9,803 nucleotides of DNA, from assembly GCF_000701425.1 (NCBI RefSeq), contig NZ_JNIW01000087.1:1-9803 (forward strand). Reading direction: 5' to 3'. The stretch's first letter is position 1. Every line of letters begins with the position of its first letter. Both the position numbers and the translations under genes were made by a program. Under the pieces are notes generated by a model, which was not told the origin of the DNA, did not search any database, and was given only the letters and a program-made list of their open reading frames with translations. This document shows positions 1 through 5,928 of the stretch, piece by piece. Source of the stretch: Deinococcus frigens DSM 12807. GTDB lineage: Bacteria; Deinococcota; Deinococci; Deinococcales; Deinococcaceae.

Positions 1-452
1 TGTTCCCGCCAGGACGCAATTCGAAGTTCATTGCGCTCGGCGGCCCGTCCATCCGGCATCTGTGGTGTGAAGCCCATCTGATGAAGGATTTTCCGAACGT
101 GGTCGCGGTGGTACCAGATGTCAAAGTGCCGACCGATGAGATCCGTGACCCGGCGGGTTGTCCACGTATCATCGGGAAAGCCATGCTGCGGCGCACCCTC
201 CCGCAGGAGGGTGCGAAGCTGCTCAAGTTGGCTGGAGGTCAGACGTGATGGACGTCCTGGAGCGACGGTGGCCTGCAGCGTGCCGATCTTTTTGAGCCGG
301 GCTCTCCAGGTGGTGACCGTGAAGACAGACACGCCAAAATGTTCGGCAATCTCGCGGTGCGTGTGGGTGCCGCGTTGAAGCCAGTCGGCAGCGGCCAGTC
401 GGCGTTCCTCAAGCTGGGCGCGGGAATACCGTGAAGGTTGCCATTCGGCCAT
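1..452 (-). CDS. IS630-family transposase, N-terminal part, cut by window edge
   Basis: The minus strand reads as one open frame of 150 codons from ATG at 452 to the left edge, beginning MAEWQPSRYSRAQLEERRLA. An N-terminal helix-turn-helix is visible at about residues 15-55 (REIAEHFGVSVFTVTTWRAR). A basic linker with a GRPSRL turn follows, then a second winged-helix-like segment around LREGAPQHGFPDDTWTTRRV. This two-part DNA-binding head is typical of IS630/Tc1-mariner-like transposases. The catalytic DDE domain would lie outside the window. The ATG at 452 was preferred over one at 457, which opens a different frame that lacks these motifs. No terminal inverted repeat could be identified in 453-592, so the element's end is not placed. 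Whether the gene is intact cannot be judged here. Confidence 0.85.
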   Translation of the reverse strand, partial: MAEWQPSRYSRAQLEERRLAAADWLQRGTHTHREIAEHFGVSVFTVTTWRARLKKIGTLQATVAPGRPSRLTSSQLEQLRTLLREGAPQHGFPDDTWTTRRVTDLIGRHFDIWYHRDHVRKILHQMGFTPQMPDGRAAERNELRIASWRE

Positions 453-535
453 GCCATGAGGCTATCAGGCAGTATTTACGCCGTGATCAATAAGCCGTGA
501 AAAATGACAATCGTTCGACACTCCTGTCGTTTGGC

Positions 536-564
536 TTGTTTGGTCAACAGAAAAAAGCTACATT
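536..564 (+). promoter_or_regulatory. Candidate promoter of the GntR regulator with overlapping operator-like dyad
   Basis: A -35-like TTGTTT (536-541) and a -10-like TACATT (559-564) are 17 bases apart, about 30 bases before the ATG at 593. A short dyad TGTT-N5-AACA (537-549) overlaps the -35 and contains TTTGGTCA (539-546). Just upstream lies a perfect dyad CGACA-CTCC-TGTCG (516-529). Either could be an autoregulatory operator. The element matches are modest, so this is a prediction. Confidence 0.4.
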
Positions 565-592
565 GATTGGTGTGGGATTGGTTCACGCATCG

Positions 593-1324
593 ATGACGGA
601 TGACACTCCGCTCTACCTCCAGGTGGAAGCGCGACTTCGTCAGGGTCTTGCCATTGGTACCTGGCCGGCCGACCAGGCGTTGCCTCCAGAGCGGCAGCTT
701 GCTGAGGAAATTGGCGTCTCGAGGCGCACTTTGCGCAAAGCTCTCGAGCGGCTTGAAGAGGCAGGGGCACTGGTTCGCAAACGGGGCTCCGGAACCTACG
801 CCGCCAGCCTGACGGCCCCGGAAGATCCGCTTGTCCGGCTCAGCCAGGCCCCCCAGACGTTGACCAGCTTCACTGAAGAAATGCACGCGCGCGGCATGTC
901 CGTCACCACAAAGTGGCTGGTGCGTGAAACCACTGCCGTGACGCCGGACGAGGCTTTTGCTCTGGCCATTTCGCCCAGGGACCGGGTCGCCCGCCTCAAA
1001 CGAATCCGGTATGCCAACAAGCTCCCAGTCTGCATCGAACACACCGTTCTTCCGGCGGAATTTGTTCCGGATCCCCACAAGATCCATGACTCCCTCTATG
1101 CCTATCTCGACGCCACCAACGCACGGCCAGTGCGGGCGCTTCAGCACATCACGGCCCTCTTCATGCCGGCTGAAGAAGCTGAGGTGCTGATGCTCAGCAC
1201 CAAAGAGCCCGCCCTTTTTACCCGCAGGGTGACGTATCACGCCAACGGACACGCGATCGAATTCACCCGGGGCTATTACCACGCCTCCCGCTACGAAATC
1301 GTCGTGGAGACCGGAGGACGATAG
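593..1324 (+). CDS. GntR family (HutC subfamily) transcriptional regulator with UTRA domain
   Basis: The 243-residue protein starts MTDDTPLYLQ, the usual GntR opening (xxPLYxQV). The winged helix-turn-helix spans residues 8-70, with LPPERQLAEEIGVSRRTLRK at 30-49 and the wing GALVRKRGSGTYA at 58-70. Residues 90-240 match a UTRA effector domain: TSFTEEMHARGM, RLKRIRYANKLPVCIEH, then an ALFTRRVTYHANGHAIEFTRGYYH C-terminal half. UTRA domains of the NagR/DasR type bind amino-sugar phosphates, so GlcNAc-6-P or MurNAc-6-P is a plausible inducer given the convergent murQ operon. That link is inferred from context only. The frame is open upstream to a GTG at 497, but homology begins at the ATG at 593. 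No strong Shine-Dalgarno precedes this ATG. The gene converges with the kinase gene that ends at 1443. Confidence 0.9.
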   Translation: MTDDTPLYLQVEARLRQGLAIGTWPADQALPPERQLAEEIGVSRRTLRKALERLEEAGALVRKRGSGTYAASLTAPEDPLVRLSQAPQTLTSFTEEMHARGMSVTTKWLVRETTAVTPDEAFALAISPRDRVARLKRIRYANKLPVCIEHTVLPAEFVPDPHKIHDSLYAYLDATNARPVRALQHITALFMPAEEAEVLMLSTKEPALFTRRVTYHANGHAIEFTRGYYHASRYEIVVETGGR

Positions 1325-1334
1325 CCGTCTCACT

Positions 1335-1360
1335 CATCAGGATGAGCCCACATCCTGTTG
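1335..1360. terminator. Candidate bidirectional hairpin between convergent genes
   Basis: CAGGATG (1338-1344) and CATCCTG (1351-1357) form a perfect 7-bp stem around the loop AGCCCA. Two further pairs lie beyond one T-T mismatch. It sits 10 bases after the regulator's stop and within the 118-bp gap to the convergent kinase gene, where a shared terminator is expected. There is no T tract on either side, so it is not a textbook intrinsic terminator. Confidence 0.35.
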
Positions 1361-1442
1361 TGATGGCCAGGACGACCCGTCACCCTCCTGTTTCTACACT
1401 GGTACACAACCGGTATCCAGCAGAGTCATCCGTATACAGCGA

Positions 1443-2288
1443 TTAGTGGGGGAGTTGTGCCGTTTTTAGCGCGGCGCCTAGAGGCCGCTCCGCCATAGGT
1501 TGGTACCGCTCCAACCACTCTGGAGGTGCGTAGTCCAACACGGCCCGAGATAACCCACCCCAAACCGTCCAGGGACCTTGCATGGCGTTAATGCGACCGA
1601 GAAGCCCCATCAGCTCGGAAGACCAGGAGGTAAGGAGCCGGGCGGCCTCCTGATCTCCCTGTTTCGCCGCAGCGAGCACATCAGGAACGAGGCCAGCATA
1701 GGACGACGCCTTGGCCGTACGGGTCCATCGAATGGCGCCATCTATGCCCAGGAAGCGGCGCTGCATCGCGGTCGCCAGAGCGGTGTGCTGGCCGCTCTCA
1801 ATCGCCTCGAGCCCCAGGCGCAGCCCTTCCATCCCCAGCCAGGCACCTCCACCACGTTCCAAGGGAAACCCCCATCCTCCGGCGCGAACTTCCTGCCCAG
1901 CTGCGATTCGCCGCAAGGCGAGTGCCCCAGTGCCGCACAGCAAGATGGTCCCCTCACCACTCGGATACGCTGCCCGCAACGTCAGGTGAGCGTCACTCTC
2001 CACCGTCAACCGTCGGAATGGATGAGGCAGGGCCAGCAGCAAGGCACAGTCCTCGAGCCGGCCGAGCCCGGCAATCCCAGCATGGACTCTTGTCTCCCGT
2101 AGACTGGGTTCCAAACCAGCGGCCCGGAAGGCAGCTGCTACTGCCTCTACGACTACCCGCAGGCTTCCTGTATGCCCGACGGTGCCCAGATTTCCCGAAC
2201 CGGCTCGCCCTTCACCAAGTCTACGTGACCCACTGCACAATTCAGCCCTCGTTCCACTGCCTCCCACATCGACACCTGCGTAGAACAT
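1443..2288 (-). CDS. BadF/BadG/BcrA/BcrD-type ATPase, probable amino-sugar kinase (GlcNAc/MurNAc, MurK-like)
   Basis: The 281-residue protein belongs to the ASKHA sugar-kinase fold. The phosphate-1 loop is GVDVGGSGTR (5-14). SDA at 98-100 provides the probable catalytic Asp99. The phosphate-2 loop is LLCGTGALAL (116-125), GGWG is at 137-140, and the adenosine-motif-like WGGLS is at 243-247. In Clostridium acetobutylicum a BadF-family enzyme, MurK, phosphorylates both MurNAc and GlcNAc. As the last gene of a murQ operon, this one would supply MurQ's substrate MurNAc-6-phosphate. The GDEGS box usual after GGWG in GlcNAc kinases is replaced here by ERGGGAW (144-150). The frame is open further upstream to 2420, but the ATG at 2288 has a strong Shine-Dalgarno (GGAGGAG at 2291-2297) and starts exactly at the fold. 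The gap to the upstream hydrolase is 34 bases. Substrate choice between GlcNAc and MurNAc is not decided by sequence. Confidence 0.85.
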   Translation of the reverse strand: MFYAGVDVGGSGTRAELCSGSRRLGEGRAGSGNLGTVGHTGSLRVVVEAVAAAFRAAGLEPSLRETRVHAGIAGLGRLEDCALLLALPHPFRRLTVESDAHLTLRAAYPSGEGTILLCGTGALALRRIAAGQEVRAGGWGFPLERGGGAWLGMEGLRLGLEAIESGQHTALATAMQRRFLGIDGAIRWTRTAKASSYAGLVPDVLAAAKQGDQEAARLLTSWSSELMGLLGRINAMQGPWTVWGGLSRAVLDYAPPEWLERYQPMAERPLGAALKTAQLPH

Positions 2289-2322
2289 GACTCCTCCATG
2301 GATGACGGGTCGAAACGAAGAC

Positions 2323-3321
2323 TCAGGGGCCTGTGGCGTGGAAAACAGCCACGGCATTTCCGAAAAATCGGCGCAGGTTGATGATCGGCGCGGCGTGCCG
2401 TCGGCGTGGGTGCACGTCATTGGTCAATAGGATCCACGCCACCCCGCGCCCGATGTCCACCCAGCAGCCGGTGCCCGTGAAGCCGGTGTGGCCAATCGCG
2501 CTGGCTCCCGCGAGGCTCCCCCCACTCCAACCATGGTGTTTGCGTTCCCAACCCAGTGCTCGGGTGGCCGACCCGGGCCGCAGCATTTCGTCCATCGCGG
2601 CCGCCGAGAGCCAACGACCATTTAGAACGTCCTGGAGCACTTCCATCACCCCACTCACCGTGCCGAAGAGTCCAGCATGTCCAGCGGCGCCGCCCAACGC
2701 GTACGCATTCTCATCATGAACCTCACCGCGCAACACGCGGCGCCGAAGGCGGCAGTGCTCAGTGGCCACCGCACAGTCGGGATTGGGCCGGAACGTCAAA
2801 CCAGGAGGAAGAGGCCGGTGCTGCAGCGGTGTTCCGCGGATCCGCTCGATTAACAGGCCTAACAGGATGTAGCCGACGTCGGAGTAGACGTTTGCGCCCT
2901 TCTGCCACACCTCGTTGAGAAACCGTGTTTTTCTGGACTCAGGAGTGCCTACCCATTCGTACAGTGGTACCGAGGCAGGAAGGTGCGCTTCATGCATCAG
3001 GAGTTGCCGCACCGTAACGTTTTCCAAGAGGTCGCGGTTGCTCGTCAGAATTTCAGGCAGCCACTGCTGAATCCGGCTGTCCAGGTCTACCTTGCCCTCC
3101 TCGACCAGCAAAAGAATCTCTCGCACGGTGAAGAGCACTTTCGTCAGACTGGCCAGATCGAAGTACATGTGGTGGTGCAAAGGAATTATGGTTGGCTCCC
3201 GCTGAGACGCCCCGAACGCTGCCTGATACAACGTTCCATCGGCGGTGACCATACCTACGGCTGCGCCAGGGAACAGACCGTCGTTCACGGCCTGCTCGAC
3301 TAGAGCGAAGGGCGGGATCAT
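2323..3321 (-). CDS. Serine hydrolase, class C beta-lactamase-like (possible AmiE-type MurNAc-amidase)
   Basis: The 332-residue protein has the three active-site motifs of the AmpC/penicillin-binding fold: SLTK at 58-61 (nucleophile Ser58, Lys61), YSD at 146-148 and HTG at 278-280, within GHTGFTGTG. The block RGEVHDENAYALGGAAGHAGLF (198-219) and the tail LLTNDVHPRRR (298-308) are typical of the subgroup found beside murQ. Bacillus subtilis AmiE (YbbE), encoded with murQ, is an N-acetylmuramoyl-L-alanine amidase of this superfamily, so the same reaction is plausible here. No signal peptide or membrane segment is visible, which suggests cytosolic action on imported muropeptides. Its ATG overlaps the murQ stop (ATGA, 3318-3321) with no Shine-Dalgarno, which indicates translational coupling. 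The stretch at 163-188 is about 10 residues shorter than I would expect between the GTPL and ATE landmarks, so activity is uncertain. A generic peptidase or esterase role remains possible. Confidence 0.85.
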   Translation of the reverse strand: MIPPFALVEQAVNDGLFPGAAVGMVTADGTLYQAAFGASQREPTIIPLHHHMYFDLASLTKVLFTVREILLLVEEGKVDLDSRIQQWLPEILTSNRDLLENVTVRQLLMHEAHLPASVPLYEWVGTPESRKTRFLNEVWQKGANVYSDVGYILLGLLIERIRGTPLQHRPLPPGLTFRPNPDCAVATEHCRLRRRVLRGEVHDENAYALGGAAGHAGLFGTVSGVMEVLQDVLNGRWLSAAAMDEMLRPGSATRALGWERKHHGWSGGSLAGASAIGHTGFTGTGCWVDIGRGVAWILLTNDVHPRRRHAAPIINLRRFFGNAVAVFHATGP

Positions 3322-4207
3322 GCGTGCGCGAGGGCGTCGCGAAGCTGACCGTTCATAGCGGTCAAACGTTGACGGGCTGCGGACGCGCTGACCTGCAGGC
3401 GGAGCATCACGATCGCTGCTTTGAGCTGTCCCTGAGCCAACTCCAGGGTTGTGCGGGCTGTGTGTTCATCTGCGCCAGTAGCCGCCATGATCAGCCAGAC
3501 GCTGCGCTCGCGTAACTTGTGATTGTTCGGCTTGACGTCCACCATCAGATTGCCAAAGGCTTTGCCGAGACCAACCATGACAGCCGTCGAGAATATACTC
3601 AGCGTGATTTTCTGAGCTGTTCCAGCTTTCAGCCGGGTTGAGCCGGTGATGACCTCGGCGCCGGTATCGAGGACAACCACGCAGTGAGGGAGCGCCTCGA
3701 ACGCTCCCCTGCGGTTGTTGATCATCGTGATGGTATAGGCACCTGCCTGACGTGCCGCCTGGAGCGCGCCAATCACGTACCGGGTGGTGCCGCTGGCCGA
3801 CACCCCGATCAGCACATCAAGGGGGCCTACACCGAGATTTCGAGCGTCACTCGCGCCCTGCGCCATATCATCCTCGGCCTCTTCTGCAGCCGTAACGGCC
3901 GCCTTGGATCCGCCGGCGAACATCGTCACCGCTCGCTCTACTGGCCATGAAAACGTAGGCGGCAATTCAGCAGCGTCCAGCAAAGCAAGCCGTCCACTTG
4001 CTCCGGCACCTGCATAGATCAGGCGGCCACCACCTTTGAGGCGTGCCACAGTGTGTTTCACCGCTTCTTCCAGCTCAGGGCTCGTTGCCTGAACCGCCTT
4101 GGAGGCGCGAGCCTGATCCGACATGACTTCGAGAAGCTCGTTGGGGGAAGCAGGTCAAAGTTCTCATACCGAGGATCAATCTGTTCTGTGAGTGGGAGTG
4201 AACTCAT
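3318..4207 (-). pseudogene. murQ: N-acetylmuramic acid 6-phosphate etherase MurQ, disrupted by a frameshift near the N-terminus
   Basis: MurQ is a cytosolic SIS-fold lyase that splits MurNAc-6-phosphate into GlcNAc-6-phosphate and D-lactate. Translation should start at the ATG at 4207, which has a strong Shine-Dalgarno (AAGGAGGG, 4212-4219) and reads MSSLPLTEQIDPRYENFDLL. This is a normal MurQ N-terminus, but the frame is lost at about 4136-4146, just after a run of five C. The rest is in the -1 frame (NELLEV, then MSDQARASKA from 4124) down to the stop at 3318. Numbered from Met4124, that part carries GAGASGRLALLDAAELPPTF (39-58, with the expected catalytic Glu53), an acidic AAEEAEDD segment (79-86), the SIS loop GVSASGTT (107-114) and GSTRLKAGTAQK (161-172). 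With one base restored the protein is about 296 residues, the family's normal length. Either murQ is inactivated, or a truncated form starts at 4124, or the base was lost in sequencing. Its end overlaps the next gene by 4 bases. Confidence 0.85.
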
Positions 4208-4211
4208 GCGG

Positions 4212-4219
4212 CCCTCCTT
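4212..4219 (-). promoter_or_regulatory. Strong ribosome binding site fixing the murQ start
   Basis: AAGGAGGG lies 4 bases before the ATG at 4207. It shows that the authentic murQ start is upstream of the frameshift, because the internal ATG at 4124 has no comparable site. Confidence 0.7.
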
Positions 4220-4259
4220 GGTGTGGGGTGTAAGATCAGGGGCTGGTGCGGTTGAGTGG

Positions 4260-5699
4260 TCAAACGCGGGTGAGCAGGCTGCGCAATTCCCTTCCCACAC
4301 GGTGGGCGGCAGGCGGGCCGTAATTGGAGAGCACCACGGTCGTCAGCTCACTGCTGAGGTCGAAATCGAGCCAGGCACTGATACCGGTGCCTGCGCCGGA
4401 CATATGGAGCAGATCGCGGTCATCCGCATGAACTTTGAACACCCCGTACCCGGCCTGACTATCAGAGCGGTTGGTCGGCACGAACGTCGATGCCAGCAGG
4501 TGCATCCGGGCCTCGTCGAGGAGTGTGCCATTCCGGGTCGCCTGGATGAAATTTACGAGATCCATCGCGTTGGCATAGGCGTACCCGTGGGGCCCACCGC
4601 GAACCTCGATCTCGCGGACATGGGTGCGGCGCGGGCGTGCCAAGTCAGTGGGGTGACGGATATGCAGTTCGTAGCCTGTGGCGCGCTCGGGATGGTCGAA
4701 GTCGATTTCGTCAAACCCAGCCCCATGCATGCCCGCTGGTTTGAAAATCAATTCCCGGACTGTGTCAAAGTAGTCCTTTTGTGCGGCGTGCTGAAGGATG
4801 ACGCCCAGGATGACGTAGCCGACATTGCTGTAATGCCAGTGCCGATGCATCTCACGCTCAGGCGTACATCGCTTAACCAGATCCCACCAGGTCTCCATGT
4901 CGCGGCAGCGGTCTTTCCACAACCAATGCAGGTCTCCAGTCAGGACGGCCGGGCCGAACCCCCCGGTGTGGGTCAGGAGCTCATGCACGGTGATGCCGCG
5001 CCAGCTGTCGACACACTGGGGCAGATGATCGTTGATCTCATCCTGGAGTGAGAGGCGGCCATCTTGCACCATCCGAAGAACACCGACCGCCGTGAACATC
5101 TTCGTGAGCGAAGCCAGGTTGAAACGAGTGCCCGCTCCAATGCGAGTTTGTGACGCCTGATTGGCTATGCCCGCGCAGGCCTGAAATATGGTTTCAGGCC
5201 CTCGGCGGAGCAGGACGCATCCAGAGAACAGGTCATGCGTGGCGAGCGTATCAATGTAACTTTGTGCAGCGGACCAGACGGAAACTCGCGCTTCGGGGCG
5301 GGTGGGCACGGTCACAAAACGGTGACCGTCGTGCACAGACGCCAGGTGAAACCGCTTCAGCTGCCCCACGTCTGGATCGACCTCAATGGTGAGACGCACC
5401 CGGCCAGTAACAATGGGATGCCGTTCCCTGGCGGTGATGCTCAGGCGCCTTTCCGTGTGCTCGTGGACTGTTTCGACCTTCAACCCACGGTTGAGGTAGA
5501 CCAGCGGAGCGGCCCAGTCACCGAGTTCGGGGTGAGCCGTGGGTACGGGCACGAGATCGCTTTCTTCCAGATGGAGTCCGGGTGCGGATGTGGCCTGCAG
5601 AAACGCGACGAGCTCAGGCATCGTCGACTCATCGTAGAGCGCGAGGAAACGGCGGAGCCACTGGCCAGCAGCTGTCTTGAGAAGGTCGGTGGTCGACAC
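4260..5699 (-). CDS. Serine hydrolase with beta-lactamase-fold catalytic domain and extra N-terminal domain
   Basis: The 479-residue protein is the first gene of the minus-strand operon. The catalytic domain covers about residues 145-475. It has FNLASLTKMFTAV with SLTK at 197-200, HYSNVGY with the YSN motif at 290-292, LLTHTGGFGP at 241-250 and HMSGAGTG at 432-439, which takes the place of the usual HTG/KTG box. Residues 1-140 form a separate domain of mixed helix and strand that resembles the small N-terminal extension seen in some long serine hydrolases; I cannot assign it a function. No signal peptide is visible, so a cytosolic peptidase, amidase or esterase acting on wall peptides is the contextual guess. 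The start is GTG at 5699, the only usual start codon after an in-frame TGA. A GAGGAGG Shine-Dalgarno lies 13 bases upstream, which is longer than usual. A 52-bp gap separates it from murQ. Confidence 0.85.
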   Translation of the reverse strand: MSTTDLLKTAAGQWLRRFLALYDESTMPELVAFLQATSAPGLHLEESDLVPVPTAHPELGDWAAPLVYLNRGLKVETVHEHTERRLSITARERHPIVTGRVRLTIEVDPDVGQLKRFHLASVHDGHRFVTVPTRPEARVSVWSAAQSYIDTLATHDLFSGCVLLRRGPETIFQACAGIANQASQTRIGAGTRFNLASLTKMFTAVGVLRMVQDGRLSLQDEINDHLPQCVDSWRGITVHELLTHTGGFGPAVLTGDLHWLWKDRCRDMETWWDLVKRCTPEREMHRHWHYSNVGYVILGVILQHAAQKDYFDTVRELIFKPAGMHGAGFDEIDFDHPERATGYELHIRHPTDLARPRRTHVREIEVRGGPHGYAYANAMDLVNFIQATRNGTLLDEARMHLLASTFVPTNRSDSQAGYGVFKVHADDRDLLHMSGAGTGISAWLDFDLSSELTTVVLSNYGPPAAHRVGRELRSLLTRV

Positions 5700-5771
5700 A
5701 GGGTGGATGATGCCTCCTCATTCATGGCCTGGGCACCGCTGGCCACCAGGACGACGTGCTGTTGAGGCGAG

Positions 5772-5808
5772 GGGTGACATGGTCGAGAGGTTGAACGTTT
5801 GGTCACCC
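5772..5808. promoter_or_regulatory. Inverted repeat in the divergent promoter, possible operator
   Basis: GGGTGAC (5772-5778) and GTCACCC (5802-5808) are perfect inverted copies separated by 23 bases, so the arm centres are 30 bp apart, close to three helical turns. TGGTC occurs at 5780-5784 and 5800-5804. The right arm overlaps the -10 of the murQ-operon promoter and the octamer TTTGGTCA (5798-5805) shared with the regulator's promoter. A site for the GntR/UTRA regulator is an inference. Confidence 0.4.
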
Positions 5809-5833
5809 TACGGTGGGCCGGACTGCATGTCAA
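5805..5833 (-). promoter_or_regulatory. Candidate promoter of the murQ operon
   Basis: On the minus strand a perfect -35 TTGACA (5833-5828) is followed after 17 bases by a -10-like TAGGGT (5810-5805). It drives toward the hydrolase GTG at 5699, leaving a leader of about 100 bases. The -10 is a weak match. It overlaps one arm of the long inverted repeat at 5772-5808, so a bound regulator there could block it. Confidence 0.5.
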
Positions 5834-5918
5834 CAACTTAGCACCCAAATGGATGCCAAAGAGGTGCCTAGAGGCGTCGACGATTCGGTCAATAAAAACC
5901 AGTACAGTAAATACCCCT

Positions 5919-5924
5919 GGAGGA
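5919..5924 (+). promoter_or_regulatory. Ribosome binding site of the decarboxylase gene
   Basis: GGAGGA lies 4 bases before the ATG at 5929 and supports that start. A short dyad (CCAG at 5899-5902 with CTGG at 5917-5920) could partly cover it, but is too weak to call a regulatory hairpin. Confidence 0.6.
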
Positions 5925-5928
5925 CAGC

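Noticed and set aside
476..1333. Minus-strand open frame of 285 codons opposite the GntR regulator
   Set aside because: It is the antisense shadow of a clear GntR/UTRA gene, has no recognisable motif, and has a composition typical of a high-GC reverse frame.
1399..1420. Imperfect dyad CTGG-N14-CCAG between the convergent genes, with GTATAC nearby (1432-1437)
   Set aside because: Only the outer four bases pair, and the site is downstream of both genes, so an operator role is unlikely.
4133..4150. Programmed -1 frameshift at the CCCCC run in murQ
   Set aside because: The run does not form a proper slippery heptamer in the zero frame, no stimulatory stem or internal ribosome site is evident, and murQ is not known to use recoding.
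4053..5051. Plus-strand open frame of 332 codons opposite the long serine hydrolase and the murQ start
   Set aside because: The opposite strand holds the SLTK, YSN and HMSGAG motifs. This frame shows no domain and runs across a real intergenic gap.
5899..5920. CCAG-N14-CTGG dyad overlapping the decarboxylase Shine-Dalgarno, considered as a riboswitch-like hairpin
   Set aside because: A 4-bp stem with a 14-base loop is too weak, and there is no wider conserved structure in the short leader.
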